A stretch of DNA of 64,000 bases, taken from NCBI RefSeq assembly GCF_900114325.1, contig NZ_FOSR01000007.1:124001-188000 (forward strand), in the 5' to 3' direction. Numbering within the stretch: position 1 is the first letter of the stretch; each line of letters starts with the position of its first letter. The notes below the pieces were generated by a model, which made no database searches, was not told the DNA's origin, and saw only the letters and a list, made by a program, of their open reading frames with translations. This document shows, one piece after another, positions 22,331-30,336 of the stretch. The DNA is from Rhodanobacter glycinis (GTDB taxonomy: Bacteria; Pseudomonadota; Gammaproteobacteria; Xanthomonadales; Rhodanobacteraceae). A program made the position numbers and the translations under genes.

Positions 22331-22445
22331 GGCTGGTTTCCGATGAGGCTGAACGTGCATGATGGCATGCGCGTGCATGGCGTTGCCGCAAGTTGCTTCG
22401 ATCGGTACCCTTCGCGCTTTGAACGCAATGGAATAAGGCAACGGC

Positions 22446-23195
22446 ATGCGCAAGAAACTCGTCGCAGGCAACTGGAAGATGCACGGCAGCCATTCGATGG
22501 CTCAAGCGCTGGTCGGCGAGATCGCCGCCGCCAAGCCGGCGGATATCGACGTGCTGGTCTTCCCGCCGTTCCCTTACCTGTCCGGTCTGGCCCGGCAGTG
22601 CGCCGACAGCGGCCTGGGCATCGGTGCCCAGGATGTCAGCGAGCACGAGGGGCAGGGCGCCTACACCGGTGAAGTATCCGCTGCCATGCTGGTCGACGTC
22701 GGTGCCCAGTGGACTTTGGTCGGCCATTCCGAGCGGCGCCACTATCACGCCGAGAGCAATGAGCTGGTAGCACGCAAGTTTGCCGCCGCGCGTGCGGCCG
22801 AGCTTACCCCGATCCTTTGCGTCGGCGAAACACTGGAGCAGCGCGAGGCAGACCAGACCGAGGCGGTGATCGCGGCGCAGATGCAGGCCGTGCTGGCACT
22901 CAACGGCATCGCCAGTTTCGATACTGCGGTGATCGCGTACGAGCCGGTGTGGGCCATTGGTACGGGCCGTACCGCCAGCCCGGAACAGGCGCAGCAAGTG
23001 CACGCCTTCATCCGTAGCCAACTGGCGAAAGAGGATGTTATGATTGCCGGTCTGACGCGGCTGCTTTATGGCGGCAGCGTGAAGGCGGCAAATGCCGCGG
23101 AATTGTTCGCGCAGCCGGATGTGGATGGAGGGTTGATCGGTGGAGCCGCCTTGGTGGCCGCCGATTTCCTGGGCATCTGCGCCGCCGCGCACTAG
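22446..23195 (+). CDS. tpiA: triose-phosphate isomerase
   Basis: Glycolytic enzyme interconverting dihydroxyacetone phosphate and glyceraldehyde-3-phosphate. The 249-residue protein shows GNWKMHGS (about 8-15, catalytic Lys), the electrophilic His in GHSERR (about 95-100), the active-site Glu in AYEPVWAIGTG (about 164-174), and the phosphate loop LYGGSVKAAN near 208-217. The stop is 19 bp before the secG start, and tpiA-secG-tRNA-Leu is a standard gammaproteobacterial order. Confidence 0.97.
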   Translation: MRKKLVAGNWKMHGSHSMAQALVGEIAAAKPADIDVLVFPPFPYLSGLARQCADSGLGIGAQDVSEHEGQGAYTGEVSAAMLVDVGAQWTLVGHSERRHYHAESNELVARKFAAARAAELTPILCVGETLEQREADQTEAVIAAQMQAVLALNGIASFDTAVIAYEPVWAIGTGRTASPEQAQQVHAFIRSQLAKEDVMIAGLTRLLYGGSVKAANAAELFAQPDVDGGLIGGAALVAADFLGICAAAH

Positions 23196-23214
23196 TGCCA
23201 GGGCCTGCACCTAC

Positions 23215-23655
23215 ATGTTTGTAATCTTCAGCGTGTTCTACATCCTGATCGCTGCGGCGATGATCGTGCTGATCCTGATGCAGCGCGGCGCGGGCGCCGA
23301 TGCGGGCTCGGGTTTCGGCGGCGGTGCCTCGGCAACCGTGTTCGGTGCGCGTGGCTCGGCGAACTTCATGTCGCGTGCCACGGGCGTGCTGGCCACGTTG
23401 TTTTTCCTGCTCAGCCTCGGCATGGGCATTTACCTGAAAGTCAACGGCGCACCGCAGCAGGCTGCGAACAGCGATCTGGGCGTGATGGCGGGGCTTGGCA
23501 ATCAGCCCGCGAAGTCCCAGAATGCGCAGCCCGCGAAGCAGGCGGCACCGGTCAAGGCGGAAACGCCGACCCCGGCCGCTGCCAACAGCGACGTGCCGGC
23601 CGCGCCGGCTGCGAAAACGCAGCCTGACGTACCGAGTGCGCCTGCCAAGCATTGA
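23215..23655 (+). CDS. secG: preprotein translocase subunit SecG
   Basis: Small inner-membrane subunit of the Sec translocon. The 146-residue protein has two membrane helices (about 2-20 and 55-75) separated by the conserved MQRGAGADAGSGFGGGAS loop and the ATVFGARGSANFMSRAT segment. A long Ala/Pro/Lys-rich tail (from about 85) is unusually extended but is typical of xanthomonad SecG proteins. The ATG at 23215 follows tpiA closely. The gene ends 18 bp before tRNA-Leu. Confidence 0.94.
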   Translation: MFVIFSVFYILIAAAMIVLILMQRGAGADAGSGFGGGASATVFGARGSANFMSRATGVLATLFFLLSLGMGIYLKVNGAPQQAANSDLGVMAGLGNQPAKSQNAQPAKQAAPVKAETPTPAAANSDVPAAPAAKTQPDVPSAPAKH

Positions 23656-23673
23656 CGGATCAGCAAGACACCT

Positions 23674-23758
23674 GCCCAGGTGGCGGAATTGGTAGACGCA
23701 CTACCTTGAGGTGGTAGCGACGAGAGTCGTAGGGGTTCGAGTCCCCTCTTGGGCACCA
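23674..23758 (+). tRNA. tRNA-Leu (anticodon GAG)
   Basis: Eighty-five-base class II tRNA: acceptor stem GCCCAGG with CTTGGGC (one G-T pair), D arm GGCGGAATTGGTAGACGC, anticodon loop CTTGAGGT (GAG, leucine), a long variable arm CGACGAGAGTCG, T arm GGGGTTCGAGTCCCC and encoded CCA. Island-type DNA with an integrase starts right after it, making its 3' end the probable integration target. Confidence 0.97.
23735..23758 (+). other. probable attachment site core at tRNA-Leu 3' end
   Basis: P4-type integrases usually recombine in the 3' part of a tRNA, leaving a direct repeat at each island end. The T arm and acceptor of this tRNA sit 277 bp before the integrase start, in the expected position. I found no second copy of this sequence elsewhere in the window, so the other end was not located and the exact core is inferred. 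Confidence 0.35.
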
Positions 23759-23801
23759 TTTGATAGTTTCAGGACGTCCGATACAGTCCGAAAAACTTAG
23801 G

Positions 23802-23828
23802 AAAACCCGCCACTTGGCGGGTTTTTTT
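23802..23828 (+). terminator. rho-independent terminator after tRNA-Leu
   Basis: CCCGCC (23806-23811), loop ACTT, GGCGGG (23816-23821), extended by an AAAA/TTTT pairing, followed by a run of seven T residues. It would end transcription of the secG-tRNA-Leu unit and shield the island integrase. Confidence 0.85.
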
Positions 23829-23880
23829 ATGCCTGATTGTCCGATTCGGTGCAAGGCCGTCCGATTGAATCCGGCCAAAA

Positions 23881-23904
23881 TTGGGGGCATATTTGGGGGC
23901 ATAT
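23881..23904 (+). repeat. tandem 12-bp repeat upstream of the integrase
   Basis: TTGGGGGCATAT occurs twice in exact tandem (23881-23892 and 23893-23904) in the 276-bp interval between tRNA-Leu and the integrase. GTCCGAT also recurs three times in the same interval. Short direct repeats here are candidates for integrase arm-binding or excisionase sites; that role is inferred. Confidence 0.6.
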
Positions 23905-24034
23905 CGCTGAACAACAGCAGGCAGAGCGAATTTGTGCCCCCAGATCTCGATTGGTGCGCATAACATTCGATGTCGAACAGAGCGCCACTAGAGCGTTGGG
24001 TACGCTACCGACCGATCGCATTCCGAGGTGATGC

Positions 24035-25261
24035 ATGAAACTGACCGATGTCGCCGTTCGCAAGGCCGCTCCGCGCGCCAAGCGGTACAAGCTGGCGGAT
24101 GGCGGAGGCATGTATCTCGAGGTGACGCCGGGCGGAGCGAAATACTGGCGGCTCAAGTACCGGGTCGCTGGCCGGGAGAAACGGTTGGCACTGGGGGTGT
24201 ATCCGACGGTTTCCCTGTCCGCTGCCAGGCAAGGGGGCCAGGAGGCTCACCGGCTATTGGCCCAGGGCATTGATCCCGGTGCGGCCCGCAAGGCGGCAAA
24301 ACAGCAGAAAGTCGAAGTAGCCACGGCGGCCAGGGACACCTTTGAAGCGGTCGCCCGAGAATGGATGGCTCGGCAGGAGGTGGCCGAGGTGACGGCCAAC
24401 AAGACCCGGTGGATCCTGGAGACCTTCCTGTTTCCGGAAATCGGCGGCCGGCCGATTGCTGAGGTTACGCCGCGCGAGCTGCTGACGGCCCTGCGCAAGA
24501 TCGAGGAAAGCGGCAAGCTGGAGACCGCCAAGCGGGCCAAGATCAAGGCCGGACAAGTGTTCCGCTATGCCGTGCTGGAGGGCAAGGCTGAGAGCGACCC
24601 CACGGCCAGCCTGCGGGGCGCACTCAAGGCGCCGAAAGGCAACCATCATGCCGCGGTGACGGACCCGACCCGTATGGGCGAGCTGCTCCGGTCAATCAAC
24701 GGCTTCGCCGGCCAGCCCGTCACACTGGCCGCGCTGAAGTTGGCGCCGCTGGTGTTCGTGCGCCCGGGCGAGCTGCGCCACGCCGAATGGGGGGAACTCG
24801 ATCTAGATGGTGCTATCTGGCGCATCCCCGGCGAGAAAATGAAGATGGGCGCCGCGCACTTGGTCCCGCTGTCCACGCAAGCCGTGGCTGTCCTGCGAGA
24901 GCTATATCCGTTGACCGGTGACGGCCGCTACGTATTCCCCGGCTTACGTACCTCGTCCCGGCCCATGTCCGAGAATACCGTGAACGCCGCGCTGCGACGG
25001 CTGGGCTATTCCGGCGATGAAATGACCGGTCACGGCTTCCGCAGCATGGCGGCGACGCGGCTCAACGAGATGGGTTGGAACGCCGACGCCATCGAGCGCC
25101 AGTTGGCGCATGCCGAATCGAACAAGGTCCGCGATGCCTACACGCACGCCGCGCAGTACTTGGATGAGCGCACCCGAATGATGCAGGCGTGGGCGGATTA
25201 TCTTGACGAGCTGAGAGCGGGCGGCAGGGTCATTCCCATCAGGCAGACTCGCAGCCTTTGA
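24035..25261 (+). CDS. tyrosine recombinase, P4-type integrase
   Basis: Site-specific recombinase of 408 residues that should integrate and excise the island. The N-terminal DUF4102 arm-binding domain (about 1-85; LADGGGMYLEVTPGG, LGVYPTVSLSAAR) precedes the core-binding SAM-like domain (about 100-185) and the catalytic domain. Catalytic residues are visible: R243 in VRPGEL, H333 and R336 in GHGFRS, H359 in LAHAES, and nucleophile Y375 in AAQYLDER. The ATG at 24035 follows GAGGTG. No frameshift is seen, so the protein is probably active. It is oriented away from tRNA-Leu, in the usual arrangement. Confidence 0.93.
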   Translation: MKLTDVAVRKAAPRAKRYKLADGGGMYLEVTPGGAKYWRLKYRVAGREKRLALGVYPTVSLSAARQGGQEAHRLLAQGIDPGAARKAAKQQKVEVATAARDTFEAVAREWMARQEVAEVTANKTRWILETFLFPEIGGRPIAEVTPRELLTALRKIEESGKLETAKRAKIKAGQVFRYAVLEGKAESDPTASLRGALKAPKGNHHAAVTDPTRMGELLRSINGFAGQPVTLAALKLAPLVFVRPGELRHAEWGELDLDGAIWRIPGEKMKMGAAHLVPLSTQAVAVLRELYPLTGDGRYVFPGLRTSSRPMSENTVNAALRRLGYSGDEMTGHGFRSMAATRLNEMGWNADAIERQLAHAESNKVRDAYTHAAQYLDERTRMMQAWADYLDELRAGGRVIPIRQTRSL

Positions 25262-25432
25262 ATCTGAGCGTTATGGAGCCAAGTACGTCGTATGGGCATA
25301 CGGACGCCATGTGTGTGATGTCTTCAAACACTTCGCCTAGGCAGTTGATGCTTCGATGCAATTGGCAGCAAGAGTGCGTGCTGGCGTTGCTCAAGCATCA
25401 ACAATTCAAAAAAAAGTGGTGACAGGCCGGCA

Positions 25433-26293
25433 TCATTCGGGGTATTCGATGTCAATCCATTTGTTGTAGGCGCCGCCAAAGGAGTCCCGTAATCCCTGTA
25501 CCTTCAAGCGGGCTTCCCTGAGGCTGGACGTATCGTGTTCAATGAACCGATAGCCGACCCCGAGTCTGATCAGAAGGTAGTCGAATGAGTCGGATATGAG
25601 GCGGGCCAGATGGGCCATGTGTAATGAATCTCGGCGATCGGGTTGACGTGCATCACGGTCCAAAGGAATCGACACGCCCTGATAATCGGCATGGTGGACA
25701 TGGCTTGCAATCGAATACCCATGGGCCAGTCCGCCGAAATCCGCGAACAGTTGATCGTTGCTTCGTCGAAGGGCGCCGATGATTCCAGTGAACCCCCATC
25801 TTGTTTCCAGCGCACGACGCGCGGCCTTGTCATGCCGTTCGCCCAAGATCGTGCGCTCCTCATCGGTAAGCAGCCGCTCCCGCAGCGGTTTCCATTCCTT
25901 CGCGTCAGGATCGCCAAGTGCATCAAGAAGGTCGCGCACCTTCTGATCATCCTTTAGGAGGGTGGCGTTGAAATGGTCGCCGCCGTATTCCCCAATCCGG
26001 GTCTTGAATTGCTCCTTCGTCTGCATGATGAAGGCAAACTTGAGCGATGCTTCGCATACGGAACGAAGCGTGACTTCCGCATCCCAGAGCTGCCCGTACG
26101 CACACAGCAGAAGTGTGCTCTCCGTGGAGCGCGCCGCCGCGGAAAGCAGCATCGCAAGGGTGGTCTGCTCATGGCCTTCCCATGCCCCATGCCTTGCGAC
26201 AGGGGCCATCAGGGGAAGGGTCTCCCGCATCAGCATGAGTGCCCTTTCAGACCAGTCACGTTGGGCCTGAAACGTCTCCTCCGTGTACACCAT
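25433..26293 (-). CDS. protein of unknown function, possibly DUF5677-like, in defence island
   Basis: Protein of 286 residues with a strong AGGAGG ribosome-binding site before the ATG at 26293. It is mainly helical; LLSAAARSTESTLLLCAYGQLWDAEVTLRSVCEASLKFAFIM (about 49-90, in pieces) resembles the repeating helices of DUF5677 proteins, in which an Arg-Ser-x-x-Glu pattern (LRSVCEA) recurs. A histidine-rich segment, SIASHVHHADYQG, lies around 195-207. No catalytic motif is certain. It stands alone, 205 bp from the DUF262-like gene on the same strand. Function unknown; its position in a block of restriction genes suggests, but does not show, a defence role. Confidence 0.6.
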   Translation of the reverse strand: MVYTEETFQAQRDWSERALMLMRETLPLMAPVARHGAWEGHEQTTLAMLLSAAARSTESTLLLCAYGQLWDAEVTLRSVCEASLKFAFIMQTKEQFKTRIGEYGGDHFNATLLKDDQKVRDLLDALGDPDAKEWKPLRERLLTDEERTILGERHDKAARRALETRWGFTGIIGALRRSNDQLFADFGGLAHGYSIASHVHHADYQGVSIPLDRDARQPDRRDSLHMAHLARLISDSFDYLLIRLGVGYRFIEHDTSSLREARLKVQGLRDSFGGAYNKWIDIEYPE

Positions 26294-26498
26294 TCCCCTC
26301 CTTTCGCCAGACCTTCAATACGGTCCAGATGCTGTATGAATCCAATCGAAGTATTCGATGCCGCAAGTGAGCGGTTACATCAGGGCCGGGCCCATACCCT
26401 CGGACACGCAGGAAGAGAAGCGGAGCTCCATCAGGCAATGTGTCTGAGCGAAGCGGCTCAGCGCGTATTTTCCCCCTGTGTCGCCTCATCGGCGGCGT

Positions 26499-28055
26499 CT
26501 AGGCTTTCACACCCGTATTGCAGAAGGGATGGACCAATCTGCCGTTGGCGGCTTCGCCGGTTCCCTTGTCCCGCCTTGGCGTGATGTGGTCATACGACAC
26601 GGACTTGCTCGGGTGAAGATAGCCTCCGCAGATGGGGCACATGATGGCTGAGGCGAGTGCCGTGGTCATGAAAAGCATCGACTTCGTTCCGTCATTGAAT
26701 TGCGGGGATGTCTGTATCGCATTTACATCCAAGATCCGGCCACGCAGCCCCATGTTCGCGATAGCTGCTTCCGGTGTCGGAGCGGCGACACCTGTTGCAT
26801 TGAGGAAAAGGAATTCGAAAAGATCCTTCATCCGCGGAATGCGCTGCGCCTTGCTCATGTTCTGTAAGACGAACGCGATCAATGATTTGTTTTCGACCAA
26901 GAACTTCTCCGCCATACCTCGAGCTGAGGTGAACTTCTTGAAAAAAGAGCCGTCGTTGTTCCTGATCTTTTCCGTGATCAATGCCGTCATCCCCAAGAAA
27001 AGAAACCTGTTGTACTTGCCGCGTTCATTGTAGAAATAGACGGCGGGATGAAGGCCCAGACTGCCAGGTGAGTTGCCGGTAATCCGGTTCAATATCTGCA
27101 ATGAGCGTGTCAGCACATCAATGGTTTTTTCTCCGGTGTCATCATCGGCATACTTTTCAATGGGCAGGGCGACTGGTTGTCGATTGCTCGAGATGGTGAG
27201 GAACTCAATCAGCAGAGACAGCGCATCCACAGGTGAGACAGAGCCGCCGAAGGGAACATCCAGCGTTTTCAATGGCGTGGTGGATTCAGGCTCGAATAGA
27301 AGCTCATAGAACTCGCCGGCCAGGCTCTCAATGCGCTCCTTGTACTCCGGCTTGAACGATGACCAATACTGATGGCCGCTGCCTGCACGAAGAATGACGC
27401 GAGCCCCTATGGCAATAGGTTTTCTCCTGTTCCTGATCAACATCTCTTCCGTATCATCAAGTGGAGTGCCTTGAGAGTTGATCTTGAAGAATGACGTCTC
27501 CGCCACGTCGGCATTGCCTTGTATCCACTGAAGGTTCAGTGCGCGAGTAAACAGGCGATTGGCCCTCTTCAGTGCATGGGCATCGTCGGACACCTTCGTA
27601 TCGATCAGTGCGCGAAGCTTGGAAAAACGGCCTATCCGCTGTTCAACCAGCTTTCTTGTCCGCTTGGATATCCTTTTCTGTTCTTCCGAAATCTCCCCCT
27701 TATAGAATGCCAGCGAGAGAGGTCCATCCCCATAGTCATCCTCAATCCAGGCGCGTAGCGCACTCAATCGATGGCAGCCATCTATCACAAAAATGAAGGT
27801 TGGTGACTTCCACAGAATCAATGATGGAATGACCTCATTGTCGAGAAAGCTGGCAATGAAGGTCACAACCTGCTCCGGTGTCCATTGATTCGTCTCTCGC
27901 TGGAAATCAGGTTTCCTGAGCAGCCTCAGGATTGCCGAGTCTGCGGACAGGTTGGCGATGGGGAAGTCCCGAAACAGATCCAAGACGAACTCCTCTTGGG
28001 CGACAGAGAAATCCTCACGAGGAATCATGGCATCCAGTGTGACCCGCTGGGACAT
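26499..28055 (-). CDS. DUF262/ParB-like domain protein with C-terminal HNH nuclease motif
   Basis: Protein of 518 residues. The N-terminal part has FVIDGCHRLSALRAW (about 89-103), the DGQQR-type loop of DUF262/ParB-like folds seen in GmrSD and related nucleotide-dependent restriction proteins. The C terminus, from C473, reads CPICGG, then DHITPRRD (489-496), then HPFCN (509-513): an HNH/zinc-finger nuclease with two CxxC-like metal pairs, the second incomplete. DNA cleavage driven by a DUF262 sensor is a reasonable inference. The gene is less GC-rich than its neighbours, a sign of transfer. It is divergent from the methyltransferase operon, sharing a 279-bp intergenic region. Confidence 0.72.
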   Translation of the reverse strand: MSQRVTLDAMIPREDFSVAQEEFVLDLFRDFPIANLSADSAILRLLRKPDFQRETNQWTPEQVVTFIASFLDNEVIPSLILWKSPTFIFVIDGCHRLSALRAWIEDDYGDGPLSLAFYKGEISEEQKRISKRTRKLVEQRIGRFSKLRALIDTKVSDDAHALKRANRLFTRALNLQWIQGNADVAETSFFKINSQGTPLDDTEEMLIRNRRKPIAIGARVILRAGSGHQYWSSFKPEYKERIESLAGEFYELLFEPESTTPLKTLDVPFGGSVSPVDALSLLIEFLTISSNRQPVALPIEKYADDDTGEKTIDVLTRSLQILNRITGNSPGSLGLHPAVYFYNERGKYNRFLFLGMTALITEKIRNNDGSFFKKFTSARGMAEKFLVENKSLIAFVLQNMSKAQRIPRMKDLFEFLFLNATGVAAPTPEAAIANMGLRGRILDVNAIQTSPQFNDGTKSMLFMTTALASAIMCPICGGYLHPSKSVSYDHITPRRDKGTGEAANGRLVHPFCNTGVKA

Positions 28056-28334
28056 GGCAAAATCTCAGACTGTGTGGAGTCATGATGATAGCCAGGTAGT
28101 GGTGGGCGGTCTTCAGCCACACCATAGGAACGTCGCCGCTGGCCGGCCTGCCCGTGCGCGGCCCGCGCAATCGACTCCGCATGTTGGATCACCGATGGTT
28201 TCACCGTATAACGGTGGGGCTGTCGCAGCTCTGCTGCACAGTTGTCCATTGGTAACCTTTGCGTTACCATTTCGCCAATGCTGGCCGGTCGAGCTTTTGG
28301 AAGCAGATGCGGCGATCTTGGTGACGAGGGGTAT

Positions 28335-28658
28335 ATGGCGCTGACAAGAGACTTCAATGAGGCCGTGCGGAGTCGCGCGAGCAGCGATGCCGCATTCCGC
28401 AGACAGCTGCTCTGCAACGCACTTGGTGCGCTGCTGGAGGGCGAGCTTGACGTCGGCAAGTCGGTGTTGCGTGACTACATCAACGCGACGATCGGATTTG
28501 AAGGACTTTCTGTGAGGGTGGGTACGCCCTCCAAGAGTCTGCACAGGATGTTTGGACCGCAAGGCAATCCGAAGTCGGCGAATCTGTTCAACGTGATATC
28601 AACACTCCAGCAGGCGGAGCAGATCCGGCTCGAAGTCTCGGTGTCCACCGGTGGCTAA
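28335..28658 (+). CDS. HTH protein, orphan HigA/COG3636-like antidote
   Basis: Protein of 107 residues starting at ATG 28335, with GAGGGG upstream. LRDYINATIGFEGLSVRVGTPSKSLHRMFGP (about 51-81, in pieces) is the helix-turn-helix pattern of the COG3636 group of addiction-module antidotes. No toxin gene (HigB/RelE type) lies beside it. Its stop overlaps the GTG start of the C5 methyltransferase by eight bases, so the two are translationally coupled. In restriction-modification operons a small HTH protein of this kind often acts as a control (C) protein; that role here is inferred. Confidence 0.75.
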   Translation: MALTRDFNEAVRSRASSDAAFRRQLLCNALGALLEGELDVGKSVLRDYINATIGFEGLSVRVGTPSKSLHRMFGPQGNPKSANLFNVISTLQQAEQIRLEVSVSTGG

Positions 28659-30336
28659 AAGACGATCTGTCAGGACGGAACAGGCGATTCCGTTCAATTA
28701 TCTCGACCTTTTCTGCGGATGCGGCGGATTCAGCCTCGGTCTTGAGGCGGCCGGGTTGAACTGTGTTGCGGCAATCGACTTTGACCCCGACGCGATCAGT
28801 GCCTTCAAAAGCAACTTCCCAGGAGTTGGGCATGTTCTTGAGCGTGATCTGACGAAGTTCACGCCGGAGGCGCTTCGCGAGATCATCGGGCAAGCGAAAG
28901 TCGACATCATCGTGGGCGGACCGCCGTGCCAGGGATTCAGCAAGGCAAGGATGGTCGACGGTTCGAACCACGGCAGCCGTCTGGTGGAGGATCCACGCCG
29001 TCTTCTCTTCAGAAATTACCTTCACTACGTGGAGTTCTTCAGGCCGTCGATCTTTGTGATGGAGAACGTTCCGGGCATACGGACCGCGGCCGGCGGTGAA
29101 TTCTTCATCGCGGTGCAGGCGGAGGCGCGAAAGCTCGGCTACCGCGTGCATGCGACCCCGGTTCGCGCATGGCATTACGGCATTCCACAGAAGCGTGAGC
29201 GTCAGCTGATCATCGGCACGACATGCGATTTGCCAATATTTTCGGCCGAGCAGTATGTGGCGGCGACCCATGGCGACTCGACGGATTCGGACGGTGCACG
29301 CAAGGGACCGGGCCGGCCGAGAGGGCTCAAAAAGCTGGTGACGCTCTGGGACGCCATAGGTGACCTACCGATACTCGGAGCCGGGGAGGGGGAGGATTCT
29401 TCGCCGTACGACTTCAGGCGTCGCCATCTTCACGTGCAGCGTTATGGCCGGAATTATCTTGAGGATGTCGCTCAGGTCGACCGCGCGGTCGAACTCACCG
29501 GCCATGTTGCACGTTCACATAGTGCCCGTGATCTCAGGGATTTTGACCGGTTACATGAGGGTGAAACCAGTCTGCAGGCAATAGAACGGGGAGTGGAGAT
29601 GGAGTTTCCCTATGACCGGGAGAATTTCAAGGATCGATACACGAAACAGCACCGCAATCGTTTGTGTTCGACGATCGTTGCCCACCTCAGCAAAGATGGG
29701 CTGATGTTCATCCATCCCACCCAGCGCCGATCGCTCACCGTGCGCGAAGCGGCCAGAATTCAGAGCTTTCCAGATTGGTTCACCTTTCCAAAAGCGCGTA
29801 CCGTTGCGTATCGGCTGATCGGAAATGCGGTCCCGCCGCTATTGGGCAAGGCAATAGGGCGGGGCTTGAAGCGATATCTGGGCACCCCCCTGTCTGATCG
29901 GGAGTTGTCGCCGTTGCCCACCACCCCGAAACAGGCGGCGGAATGGCTGACCGCGATCGTCGAAGGAACGGGAAATGGACAACGGCTTCGGACGCTGCCA
30001 TTGGATGACTTCAAGAAGGCTTGGTTCTCGATCGGGTTTCTGAACAGCTGGCTGCATCCCGACAGTGCAAGCCAGAACGGCGGCCGCGTTGATGAGGATG
30101 TCCACCAGCCTGCGATGCTCGCCGATCTCGTTCCGGAAATTGCCGCGCCGATCTATGCCTCCAGCGGCTGGCCCGTCAGGCTGATACCCATAGCAAGAGA
30201 GGCCACCCGCCGCTTCCAGCAGGGCAAGCTGCGCTTTGACGAGTATTACTGTTCACATGCCCAGCTCATGGGATGGACATGGTGGAAGAAACAACAGGGG
30301 GAGACATGGCAGGAAGGGCAAAAGGGCACGAGCTGA
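28651..30336 (+). CDS. DNA (cytosine-5) methyltransferase
   Basis: Modification enzyme of 561 residues transferring methyl from S-adenosylmethionine to C5 of cytosine in a recognition site. Motif I LDLFCGCGGFSLG (about 18-30), motif IV GGPPCQGFS with the nucleophile Cys93, motif VI FVMENVPG (about 136-143), motif VIII QKRERQLIIG (about 184-193) and motif X GNAVPPLLGKAIGRG (about 391-405) are in normal order, so it is a standard m5C enzyme with a target-recognition region between motifs VIII and IX. The C-terminal extension from about 430 is outside the usual fold. The start is GTG at 28651, overlapping the HTH gene; its stop overlaps the ATPase start by 31 bases. Confidence 0.93.
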   Translation: MAKRRSVRTEQAIPFNYLDLFCGCGGFSLGLEAAGLNCVAAIDFDPDAISAFKSNFPGVGHVLERDLTKFTPEALREIIGQAKVDIIVGGPPCQGFSKARMVDGSNHGSRLVEDPRRLLFRNYLHYVEFFRPSIFVMENVPGIRTAAGGEFFIAVQAEARKLGYRVHATPVRAWHYGIPQKRERQLIIGTTCDLPIFSAEQYVAATHGDSTDSDGARKGPGRPRGLKKLVTLWDAIGDLPILGAGEGEDSSPYDFRRRHLHVQRYGRNYLEDVAQVDRAVELTGHVARSHSARDLRDFDRLHEGETSLQAIERGVEMEFPYDRENFKDRYTKQHRNRLCSTIVAHLSKDGLMFIHPTQRRSLTVREAARIQSFPDWFTFPKARTVAYRLIGNAVPPLLGKAIGRGLKRYLGTPLSDRELSPLPTTPKQAAEWLTAIVEGTGNGQRLRTLPLDDFKKAWFSIGFLNSWLHPDSASQNGGRVDEDVHQPAMLADLVPEIAAPIYASSGWPVRLIPIAREATRRFQQGKLRFDEYYCSHAQLMGWTWWKKQQGETWQEGQKGTS

